Of a stretch of DNA of 6,763 bases, positions 1 to 5,461 are shown piece by piece. Within the stretch, counting starts at the first letter, position 1. Every line of letters starts with the position of its first letter. The notes below the pieces were generated by a model. That model made no database searches. It was not told the DNA's origin and saw only the letters and a list, made by a program, of their open reading frames with translations. Made by a program: the position numbers and the translations under genes. Origin of the DNA: Fidelibacterota bacterium (lineage in GTDB: Bacteria > Fidelibacterota > Marinisomatia > SCGC-AAA003-L08 > D37C17); assembly GCA_002705605.1 (NCBI GenBank), contig PAJD01000023.1:1-6763 (forward strand), given 5' to 3'.

Positions 1-47
<47 letters not shown>

Positions 48-65
48 CTTGAACCAAATAAAATT

Positions 66-103
66 GGGAGGGTAATATATATCATAATTACTATATTAAA
101 CAA
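66..103 (-). promoter_or_regulatory. Putative promoter of tRNA-fMet with GC-rich discriminator
   Basis: On the minus strand a -35-like TTGTTT (103-98) is followed after 18 nt by a -10-like TATATT (79-74), or after 16 nt by TATATA (81-76). Directly downstream of the -10 is ACCCTCCC (73-66), the only GC-rich run in an otherwise almost pure A/T spacer. Transcription would begin near 66-67, leaving about a 20-nt leader before the tRNA 5' end at 47. A GC-rich discriminator after the -10 is the known signature of stable-RNA promoters under stringent (ppGpp) control in well-studied bacteria. Calling it that here is inference from position and composition. Confidence 0.45.
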
Positions 104-125
104 ACTATTTAATTAACATTGGTTT

Positions 126-1439
126 TTATTTTTTTCTAAAAGATATATTTAATGGTACACCTTCAAAATTAAATCGATCTCTAATTTGGTTTATAAGATA
201 TTTTTTGTAAGTCTTAGAAATAAGCTCAGGATGATTAGAATAGATTCCAAATAATGGTGGAGAATTTCTTATTTGGGTTATATATTTTATACTTACTTCT
301 TTTCCTTTTGTTGATGGAGGAGGATATTCCTTAATTATTTCTGAAAACACATTATTTAATAATTTTGTTTTCATTTTAATATTTCGTCTTTCAAAGACTT
401 CAATAGATTGTTCTAAAACAGACCTAACTTTATAATTATTTTTTATAGATATAAATCTAATAGGATAATGCCTAAGTGTTGGCAACCTATATATCATCTC
501 TTCTTTAAAATCATCTTTTGAAATAGTTTTCTTTTCAATTAAATCCCATTTATTAACAATAACAATCAAACCCTTGCCACTATCAATTACTTGTTTTATA
601 ATATTTTTATCTTGGTTATGAAAGCCTTTAGATGCATCTATTAAAATTGCAGCAACATCACAATCATCAATTGTTCTATTTGTTCTAACAATACTATAAA
701 ACTCTATAGCATCATTAATTTTTGTTTTTCTTCTAAGGCCAGCAGTATCAATTAGGCGGATATTATTTTTAAAGTATTTAATATATGAATCAATACTATC
801 TCTTGTTGTTCCAGCAATATCAGAAACAATAGATTTATTTTCATTTAATATTTTATTAACAAATGAAGACTTCCCAACATTTGGCATACCTATAACAGCT
901 AAAGACATATCATGATTTTCAACAGTATTAATATCCTTATTATCTTCAAAAAAATCAGATATTCTATCTAATAAATCACCTACATTTCTTCCTGATTCTG
1001 CAGAAATAAAAACCGGAGTCTCTAAACCAAGTTCATGATGATCAAAAAAGTTTTTTTCTTCATTTAAATTATCAAGCTTATTCACTACTAAAACATAAGG
1101 TTTGCCTGATTTAATAATATTTTGAGCTAATATTTGATCATTGGATGATATTTCTTTTTTAGCATCTATCATAAATAGGATTAAATCTGATTGATTTTTA
1201 GCTATCTCAGCCTGGACTTTAACTTGGTCATTTAGCTTTGTTATATCTTTAGGAATGTACCCACCAGTATCTATGATCTCATATGATTGAGTTAACCATT
1301 CAAATGTACCATAAATCCTATCACGTGTTACACCCTCTTCTGATGATACAATAGATTTAAACTGACCAATCAAACGATTAAACAATGTTGATTTTCCTAC
1401 ATTAGGCTTTCCTATTATAACGATAGTATTTTTTTTCAT
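126..1439 (-). CDS. der: Ribosome-assembly GTPase Der (EngA)
   Basis: This is a 437-residue tandem GTPase that acts in the cytoplasm on late 50S subunit maturation; the length is normal for the family. GTPase domain 1: P-loop GKPNVGKS (10-17), switch-I Thr38 in VTRDR, DTGG (57-60), NKLD (120-123), SAE (146-148). GTPase domain 2: GMPNVGKS (184-191), TT (211-212), DTAG (231-234), NKWD (296-299). The C-terminal KH-like domain covers about 355-437 and holds the family-typical segment with YPPPSTKGK near 372-380. In the second domain the G5 position reads SIK (331-333) where SA is usual, a mild deviation. The ATG start is backed by AAGGT (1448-1444), 4 nt upstream. The gene is divergent from the TerB-like gene across 34 nt, and tRNA-fMet lies downstream. 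No strong terminator is visible after the stop. Confidence 0.98.
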   Translation of the reverse strand: MKKNTIVIIGKPNVGKSTLFNRLIGQFKSIVSSEEGVTRDRIYGTFEWLTQSYEIIDTGGYIPKDITKLNDQVKVQAEIAKNQSDLILFMIDAKKEISSNDQILAQNIIKSGKPYVLVVNKLDNLNEEKNFFDHHELGLETPVFISAESGRNVGDLLDRISDFFEDNKDINTVENHDMSLAVIGMPNVGKSSFVNKILNENKSIVSDIAGTTRDSIDSYIKYFKNNIRLIDTAGLRRKTKINDAIEFYSIVRTNRTIDDCDVAAILIDASKGFHNQDKNIIKQVIDSGKGLIVIVNKWDLIEKKTISKDDFKEEMIYRLPTLRHYPIRFISIKNNYKVRSVLEQSIEVFERRNIKMKTKLLNNVFSEIIKEYPPPSTKGKEVSIKYITQIRNSPPLFGIYSNHPELISKTYKKYLINQIRDRFNFEGVPLNISFRKK

Positions 1440-1473
1440 TTTTACCTTAAAAATATATTGTTAATATACACCA
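1440..1473. promoter_or_regulatory. Divergent intergenic region between der and the TerB-like gene
   Basis: These 34 nt separate two ATG starts pointing away from each other. On the minus strand, AAGGT at 1448-1444 serves der as a Shine-Dalgarno site. A small palindrome, TATATT (1454-1459), GTT, AATATA (1463-1468), places a TATATT -10-like hexamer on each strand. I see no good -35 hexamer at standard spacing on either side, so the promoters may be weak, or may lie partly within the opposing coding regions. The plus-strand gene has no Shine-Dalgarno sequence here. Confidence 0.3.
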
Positions 1474-1875
1474 ATGAAATCAAATAATAATTCAGAAATT
1501 ATAGCAGCTACAAAAATTTTATTATCAATTTCTAACGTTGATGGAAATATTGATAAAAATGAAAGAAATATTATTAATGTTATTCTTCATGATTTTTTTG
1601 AAATTAGCATTGATAATGCCAATAAAATAACCACCAATGCTCTTATTGAGTTTAATAAATACTCAGATATATATGATGACAGTAAAACCCTGAATAAAGT
1701 ATTTTCATACCAAGATAAAATTGATTTTATATGCTGTTGTTTTGAAGTTGCGATATCAGATAAAAATCTACATTATTTAGAAAATCATTTTATAAAAAAG
1801 ATTGCTTATACTCTAAATATAGATAGTGAAGATCTAATTAATGCAAAAAAAGAAATAAGTAGTTATTTGGATTAG
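1474..1875 (+). CDS. Small TerB-like (TerB/DjlA-type) helical protein
   Basis: This 133-residue, probably all-helical cytoplasmic protein has no signal peptide or membrane segment. It resembles the TerB family (tellurite-resistance TerB fold). An N-terminal helix is followed by VDGNIDKNE (about 22-30), matching the DG-x-I-x-x-x-E element of these proteins. A second, weaker copy of the pattern (AISDKNLHYLE, about 93-103) precedes a C-terminal helix and an LNID turn. TerB domains bind metal through acidic residues in characterised members, but the cellular role of free-standing copies is mostly unknown, and nothing here shows tellurite resistance. It is the only plus-strand gene, wedged between der (divergent, 34 nt) and frr (convergent, 2 nt between stop codons). 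No Shine-Dalgarno site precedes the ATG. Family assignment is moderate; the reading frame itself is convincing. Confidence 0.75.
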   Translation: MKSNNNSEIIAATKILLSISNVDGNIDKNERNIINVILHDFFEISIDNANKITTNALIEFNKYSDIYDDSKTLNKVFSYQDKIDFICCCFEVAISDKNLHYLENHFIKKIAYTLNIDSEDLINAKKEISSYLD

Positions 1876-1897
1876 CTTTAAACCCTTATTTCTTCTT
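1845..1897. terminator. Inverted repeat at the frr / TerB-like convergence, probable bidirectional terminator
   Basis: AAGAAATAAG (1850-1859) and CTTATTTCTT (1885-1894) form a perfect 10-bp inverted repeat around a 25-nt loop that holds both stop codons. On the minus strand (frr transcript) the 3' arm runs straight into five more Ts (1849-1845), the layout of an intrinsic terminator. On the plus strand the hairpin is followed by the T/C-rich CTTCTTT. Each arm is coding: the right arm specifies the EEI(R) end of RRF and the left arm the KEIS end of the TerB-like protein. The stem has only two G:C pairs and the loop is large, so it would be a weak terminator. The position and the T-tract are its main support. 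Confidence 0.5.
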
Positions 1898-2429
1898 CTT
1901 TAACAGTTTGAATTTTTACAAGCTTATCAATAAACTCATTTGTTATCGTTTGGATTTTATCTAAACCTCTCTTTAAATCATCTTCTGAAATCTCATTATT
2001 TTTTTGAGATAATTTAATTTTATCATTACTATCTCTTCTAACATTTCTTATAGACACTTTACCCTCTTCAATCAGCTTATGTACAAATTTAATTAACTCA
2101 TTCCTTCTTTCTTCAGTTAGAGGAGGAACAGATAAACGTATAACTTTACCATCATTATTGGGATTAAGACCCAACTGCGCTTCATGAATAGCTTTTTCAA
2201 TTACCTCAATACTAGAAATATCAAAAGGCTGAACAAGAATCATACTAGAATCAGGAGCAGTTATATTAGCAATAGTATTTAATGGTACCATGCTTCCATA
2301 ATAATTAACTTTAACGATATCTAATATATCTTTTGAAGCTCTTCCTGTTCTTATAATAGAAATTTCTCTTTGATAATGCTCTATCACCTTATTCATATTA
2401 TCAGTTGTTTCATTATAAAATTTTTCCAT
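1878..2429 (-). CDS. frr: Ribosome recycling factor (RRF)
   Basis: RRF works with EF-G to split the post-termination 70S ribosome. The 183-residue length matches the usual ~185. Domain I (three-helix bundle) is marked by IRTGRASKDILD (26-37) and, in the second half, by IRNVRRD (127-133) with Arg128, Arg131 and Arg132, the conserved 23S-contacting arginines. The inserted beta-rich domain II spans about 31-105, with YYGS..PL (43-50), QPFD (67-70) and GLNPNNDGKVIRL (87-99), followed by PPLTEERR (102-109). The ATG has AGGAG 6 nt upstream. The gene is last in the rplM-to-frr cluster. Its stop is 2 nt from the stop of the opposing TerB-like gene, and its 3' end forms one arm of the probable terminator. 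Confidence 0.98.
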   Translation of the reverse strand: MEKFYNETTDNMNKVIEHYQREISIIRTGRASKDILDIVKVNYYGSMVPLNTIANITAPDSSMILVQPFDISSIEVIEKAIHEAQLGLNPNNDGKVIRLSVPPLTEERRNELIKFVHKLIEEGKVSIRNVRRDSNDKIKLSQKNNEISEDDLKRGLDKIQTITNEFIDKLVKIQTVKEEEIRV

Positions 2430-2435
2430 AAAACT

Positions 2436-2440
2436 CTCCT
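2436..2440 (-). promoter_or_regulatory. frr Shine-Dalgarno site overlapping the pyrH stop codon
   Basis: AGGAG on the minus strand (2440-2436) lies 6 nt before the frr ATG and shares bases with the pyrH TAG stop (2441-2439). Ribosomes finishing pyrH stop on the frr binding site, so the two genes are probably translationally coupled. Confidence 0.85.
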
Positions 2441-3143
2441 AAGAAATTATTGTTCCAGTACTTTTACCATTAATGAATTCCAATAATGAATTTTCATCTT
2501 TAATACTTAATACACCAATAGGCAATTTATTTTCTTTACATAAAGTAATAGCTGTCATATCCATAACTTTCAATTCCTTATCCATAACCTCTTTAAATGA
2601 TATTAAATTATATTTTATTGCATTTTTATTTTTAACAGGGTCATCTGAATAGACACCATCAACTTTAGTCCCTTTAATAATAATATCAGCATTGATCTCA
2701 ACTGCTCTTAAAGCTGCAGCTGTATCAGTTGTAAAATAAGGATTTCCTGTACCACCTGCAAAAATAACAATTCTGCCTTTTTCTAAATGTCTTGTAGCTT
2801 TACGCCTAATATATGGTTCAGCAAGTTGAGTTATACTTAAAGCTGACATTACCCTAGTATCACAATCTAATTTTTCTAATTCTGATTGTAATGCAACAGA
2901 GTTCATGACTGTAGCTAGCATACCTAAATAATCTGCAGCAACTCTATCCATACCTTTGGCTGAAACTGAAATTCCTCTAAAAATATTTCCACCTCCAATA
3001 ACTATTGAGAGTTCAATATTTTCATCTTTTACTTTTTTGATTTTTTCAGCTATTTTACAAGCTACGATAGGATCAATACCATATTTTCTAGAACCTGCTA
3101 AAACTTCACCACTTAATTTTAATAAAATTCTTTTATATGGCAT
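2439..3143 (-). CDS. pyrH: UMP kinase (uridylate kinase)
   Basis: PyrH phosphorylates UMP to UDP with ATP. It is a cytosolic, hexameric amino-acid-kinase-fold enzyme specific to bacteria and archaea. At 234 residues it is close to the usual 235-245. Visible motifs: KLSGE (9-13, phosphate binding), GGGN (50-53) with IFRG following, MDRVAADYLG (65-74, UMP site), AGGTGNPYFTTDTA (129-142, acceptor and catalytic loop), KVDGVYSDDP (160-169, nucleotide binding) and MDMTAI (194-199). The start MPYKRILLKLSGE is where the family begins, but the 20 nt upstream hold no Shine-Dalgarno sequence, only a T8 run. It lies between tsf (20 nt) and frr (overlapping signals), the classic tsf-pyrH-frr order, and links pyrimidine supply to the translation cluster. 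Confidence 0.98.
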   Translation of the reverse strand: MPYKRILLKLSGEVLAGSRKYGIDPIVACKIAEKIKKVKDENIELSIVIGGGNIFRGISVSAKGMDRVAADYLGMLATVMNSVALQSELEKLDCDTRVMSALSITQLAEPYIRRKATRHLEKGRIVIFAGGTGNPYFTTDTAAALRAVEINADIIIKGTKVDGVYSDDPVKNKNAIKYNLISFKEVMDKELKVMDMTAITLCKENKLPIGVLSIKDENSLLEFINGKSTGTIIS

Positions 3144-3152
3144 ATAAATATT

Positions 3153-3177
3153 AAAAAAAAGATCTAATTCTTTTCTC
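3153..3177 (-). terminator. Possible weak attenuator hairpin between tsf and pyrH
   Basis: On the minus strand the last tsf codons give AAAAGA (3174-3169), then ATTAGA as loop, then TCTTTT (3162-3157), a perfect 6-bp stem. It runs into four further Ts (3156-3153), some of which could extend the stem by A-T and G-T pairs. The loop contains the tsf stop codon. Only one G:C pair is present, so I treat it as a candidate for partial attenuation before pyrH, not as a firm terminator. Confidence 0.25.
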
Positions 3178-3763
3178 CGAGTTGAAATCTTCCAAATCTT
3201 GAAACAACTATATTTTCACCTAATTTACCAACAGTATCTGTTATGATATCTTTAATTGTTTTATTTGGATCTTTAACAAAATCTTGCTCAATCAAAACAT
3301 TTTCTTTAAAAAACTTTTTCAATCTTCCCTCAACCATTTTCTCAATTATCTCAGATGGTTTATTTGTTTTTTTTGCTTGATCAGAATAAATTTCTTTCTC
3401 TTTTGCAATTACTTCATCAGAGATATCCTCAGATGATACAGCTAAAGGGTCTGTGGCAGCTATATGCATTGCAATATCATTTCCAAGATTTACAAAATCT
3501 TCTGTTTTAGCTACAAAATCAGTTTCACAATTCAACTCTAATAAAACACCTAATTTTGCACCAGGATGAATATAAGAAATAACAACACCTTCTTTTGCTT
3601 CTCTACCTTCTTTCTTCAAAGCTTTAGCAGCACCTGCTTTTCTTAAATAATCAAAGGCTTTATCAATATTGCCTCCAGTTTCGACTAAGGCTTTTTTGCA
3701 TTCCATCATCCCAACGCCAGAACGATCTCTTAATTCTTTTACTAAAGCAGCTTTTATCTCCAT
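3164..3763 (-). CDS. tsf: Elongation factor Ts, short form
   Basis: EF-Ts is the nucleotide exchange factor that regenerates EF-Tu-GTP. The N-terminal UBA-like domain (about 1-55) carries LRDRSGVGMMECKKAL (11-26), matching EF-Ts signature 1 with Ser in the usual Thr place. ELNCETDFVAK (76-86) is signature 2, with the TDFV tetrapeptide (81-84) that inserts into EF-Tu. The protein ends at ENIVVSRFGRFQLGEKN. At 199 residues it has one core subdomain, unlike the ~280-300-residue two-subdomain EF-Ts of E. coli and alphaproteobacteria; Thermus, cyanobacteria and other lineages have similar short forms. It is not truncated, because the C-terminal motif is intact. The ATG has AGGGG 8 nt upstream and follows rpsB by 17 nt, the standard rpsB-tsf pairing. 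Confidence 0.98.
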   Translation of the reverse strand: MEIKAALVKELRDRSGVGMMECKKALVETGGNIDKAFDYLRKAGAAKALKKEGREAKEGVVISYIHPGAKLGVLLELNCETDFVAKTEDFVNLGNDIAMHIAATDPLAVSSEDISDEVIAKEKEIYSDQAKKTNKPSEIIEKMVEGRLKKFFKENVLIEQDFVKDPNKTIKDIITDTVGKLGENIVVSRFGRFQLGEKN

Positions 3764-3780
3764 TTAATTAACCCCTAAAA

Positions 3781-4563
3781 TTATTTTGAATCACTACTTT
3801 TTTCTGTAGTATCATCTTTAGTTTCATTTTTTGCAACTTCCTCAGAAGAACCTTCATTAGCGTCTAAGGCTGCATTATTTTCATCCACCTTACCTGCATT
3901 AGATAAATTATATAATGAATCAGCAATGTAATCTAAAATTAACTTAATTGTCTTAATTGAATCATCATTAGCAGGAATTGGGAAATCAATTACATTTGGA
4001 TCAGTATTAGTATCAACAATTCCAAATGTTGGTATACCTAAACACTTAGATTCTGAAATAGCTATTTTTTCATGCTTTGCATCTACAACAAATAAAGCTG
4101 AAGGTAAATGTCTCATATCCTTAATTCCTCTATGTAAATCGGCTAATTTTAATTTTTCTCTATCAAGCATACCTCTTTCTTTTTTAGTCAAATTCTGATA
4201 TATTGATGAAGAATCCTTTTCTAAAAGCTTTAATCTTCTAATACTTTTCTTAATAGTTGAATAATTTGTAAGTGTTCCACCTAGCCATCTTTCAGTAATG
4301 TAAAACATACCACAATGATCAGCTGAGGATTGTATAGCATCTTTAGCTTGAGATTTAGTACCAACAAATAAAATATTCCCACCACCTTCTACTATTTTAT
4401 TCAATTCACGTAATGCTTTATCTAAATATTCAATTGTCATATCCATATTTATTATATGAACACCATTTTTAATAGATAAAATGAATTTTTTAAACTGGGG
4501 ATTCCACTTACTTACAGGATGACCAAAATGTGCTCCTGACTTAATTAAATTTTCTGAATTCAA
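3781..4563 (-). CDS. rpsB: 30S ribosomal protein S2, TTG start
   Basis: S2 is a small-subunit protein needed for S1 recruitment. With the chosen start it has 260 residues beginning MNSENLIKSGAHFGH, aligned with the usual S2 N-terminus. Motifs: AHFGH (11-15), KWNP (19-22), NGVHIIN (33-39), FVGTK (66-70), ERWLGGTLTN (91-100), GIKDM (146-150), LFVVDAKHE (157-165) and GIVDTNTDP (181-189). The frame is open for 31 more codons upstream to an ATG at 4656. That ATG lies inside rpsI, the added residues are not S2-like, and AGGAG (4578-4574) sits 10 nt before TTG 4563. ATA at 4566-4564 is a less likely alternative start. The final ~37 residues form a D/E/K/S/N-rich low-complexity tail. The gene starts 19 nt after the rpsI stop. 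Confidence 0.93.
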   Translation of the reverse strand: MNSENLIKSGAHFGHPVSKWNPQFKKFILSIKNGVHIINMDMTIEYLDKALRELNKIVEGGGNILFVGTKSQAKDAIQSSADHCGMFYITERWLGGTLTNYSTIKKSIRRLKLLEKDSSSIYQNLTKKERGMLDREKLKLADLHRGIKDMRHLPSALFVVDAKHEKIAISESKCLGIPTFGIVDTNTDPNVIDFPIPANDDSIKTIKLILDYIADSLYNLSNAGKVDENNAALDANEGSSEEVAKNETKDDTTEKSSDSK

Positions 4564-4573
4564 TATATTAATA

Positions 4574-4578
4574 CTCCT
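4574..4578 (-). promoter_or_regulatory. Shine-Dalgarno site that sets the rpsB start
   Basis: AGGAG on the minus strand lies between the rpsI stop (4585-4583) and the rpsB TTG (4563-4561), 10 nt before the TTG. It falls within the open rpsB frame as AGG AGT codons, which argues that the upstream part of that frame is not translated as S2. Confidence 0.8.
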
Positions 4579-4582
4579 ATTT

Positions 4583-4972
4583 TTATCTTTTTGAGAATTG
4601 GAATTTTTTTCTTGCTCCAGGCTGACCAGGTTTTTTTCTTTCAACAACACGAGCATCTCTAGTTAACATACCTGCTTTTTTCAACGCAGATCTGTAAGAG
4701 GGATCAATCTGTTCTAGTTTTTTTGACAATCCTAATCTTACCGCACCAGCTTGACCCGATAAACCGCCACCTCTAACATTAACAATAAAATCAAATTTAC
4801 CAGTAAAACTGACAATTTCAAGAGGCTGGCTAAGCATCATTACCAAAGAATCTCTTTTAAAATAGTCCTTTGCAGGACTATTATTGATAATAATTTTACC
4901 ATTACCTTTTTTTAAATTTATTCGTGCAATAGAAGATTTTCTTCTACCAACATTTATTCTATCATTTTTCAA
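4583..4972 (-). CDS. rpsI: 30S ribosomal protein S9, TTG start
   Basis: S9 is a small-subunit head protein whose C-terminal tail reaches the P-site tRNA. It has 129 residues, normal for the family. Motifs: GRRKSSIARI (9-18), GNGKIIIN (23-30), GGGLSGQAGAVRLGLSK (68-84), AGMLTRDARVVERKK (100-114), and the invariant C-terminal SKR whose terminal arginine contacts tRNA. No in-frame ATG exists near the expected N-terminus. TTG at 4972-4970 is preceded 7 nt upstream by GGAG and gives MKNDRINVGRRK, the right length. The start is 1 nt past the rplM stop, so the pair is almost certainly translationally coupled, as rplM-rpsI is in most bacteria. Confidence 0.97.
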   Translation of the reverse strand: MKNDRINVGRRKSSIARINLKKGNGKIIINNSPAKDYFKRDSLVMMLSQPLEIVSFTGKFDFIVNVRGGGLSGQAGAVRLGLSKKLEQIDPSYRSALKKAGMLTRDARVVERKKPGQPGARKKFQFSKR

Positions 4973-4973
4973 T

Positions 4974-5393
4974 TTATATCTCCATTAATTTAGGATTTTG
5001 AGATTGATGAGGATGAGAATCTCCATTATAGACTTTTAAATGATTAATTAATTTTCTTCCTAATCTATTATGTGGTAACATACCTTTTATTGCTTTAGTA
5101 ATAACAAATGTTGAGTCTAAAGTTTTATAAAGTTTAGTTTTTGTTCCACCAGGAAATCCACTATGTCTCCAATAAGCTTTCTTATCTTCTTTATTACCTG
5201 TTACTTTAATTTGATCAGCATTAATAATAACAACAAAATCACTTGCATCAATATTTGGAGTGTAATTAACTTTATTTTTTCCCCTTAATATTGTTGCAAC
5301 TTTAGAAGATAATCTACCTAAAGTTTTATCCTTAGCATCTACTAAGTACCAATCCCTACATATATCTTTTTTCTTTATAGATTCAGTTTTCAT
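4974..5393 (-). CDS. rplM: 50S ribosomal protein L13
   Basis: L13 is an early-assembly large-subunit protein that binds 23S rRNA. The 139 residues compare with 142 in E. coli. Motifs in order: RDWYLVDAKDKTLGRLSSKVA (about 13-33), LRGK near 36-39, YTPNIDASDFVVIINA (44-59), VTGNK (63-67), HSGFPGG (76-82), GMLPHNRLGRK (108-118), and HLKVYNGDSHPHQSQNP (123-139 region). The ATG start gives the expected short lysine-rich lead-in. AAGGT (5411-5407) is 13 nt upstream, rather far for a Shine-Dalgarno site. It is the first gene after the promoter at 5429-5456, so it appears to head the rplM-rpsI-rpsB-tsf-pyrH-frr transcript. Confidence 0.98.
   Translation of the reverse strand: MKTESIKKKDICRDWYLVDAKDKTLGRLSSKVATILRGKNKVNYTPNIDASDFVVIINADQIKVTGNKEDKKAYWRHSGFPGGTKTKLYKTLDSTFVITKAIKGMLPHNRLGRKLINHLKVYNGDSHPHQSQNPKLMEI
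4980..4983 (-). promoter_or_regulatory. rpsI Shine-Dalgarno site inside the end of rplM
   Basis: GGAG on the minus strand (4983-4980) is part of the last rplM codons (ATG GAG ATA TAA) and is 7 nt from the TTG start of rpsI. It is the evidence for the TTG start and for coupling with rplM. Confidence 0.8.
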
Positions 5394-5428
5394 AATAATA
5401 TTTTTTACCTTTATATACAGCCGATAAA

Positions 5429-5456
5429 TTTATATGGAGATAGGTTAATAAGTCAA
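5429..5456 (-). promoter_or_regulatory. Sigma-70-type promoter of the rplM ribosomal operon
   Basis: On the minus strand TTGACT (5456-5451) and TATAAA (5434-5429) are separated by 16 nt, one mismatch each from the TTGACA/TATAAT consensus. It lies in the only sizeable gap (93 nt) of the minus-strand run, after the pyrC stop. A start near 5423-5421 would leave about a 28-30-nt leader before the rplM ATG. That is too short for a large leader-RNA regulator, so I see no r-protein autoregulatory structure here. Confidence 0.7.
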
Positions 5457-5461
5457 GTAAT

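Noticed and set aside
95..113. A/T-only inverted repeat ATTAAA...TTTAAT as a der terminator
   Set aside because: The 6-bp stem has no G:C pair and no T-tract follows on the minus strand; it also overlaps the putative tRNA promoter. Probably composition.
52..124. AACCAA (52-57) and TTGGTT (119-124) as an inverted repeat around the tRNA leader
   Set aside because: Only six bases with a 61-nt separation; expected by chance in this composition.
1473..1876. Non-contiguous operon (frr transcript reading antisense through the TerB-like gene into der)
   Set aside because: The inverted repeat with T-tract at 1845-1897 would oppose read-through, and der has its own Shine-Dalgarno site and possible promoter; there is no sequence evidence for the longer transcript.
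2956..3147. 63-codon plus-strand open frame antisense to pyrH
   Set aside because: It lies wholly opposite the strongly conserved N-terminal motifs of pyrH, has no recognisable protein features and no Shine-Dalgarno site; it is a shadow of the real gene.
4564..4656. N-terminal extension of rpsB from ATG 4656
   Set aside because: It overlaps rpsI, the added residues are not S2-like, and a Shine-Dalgarno site for the TTG at 4563 lies between the genes.
5394..5428. L13-type autoregulatory leader RNA before rplM
   Set aside because: The leader would be only about 30 nt and I cannot draw a convincing structure in it.
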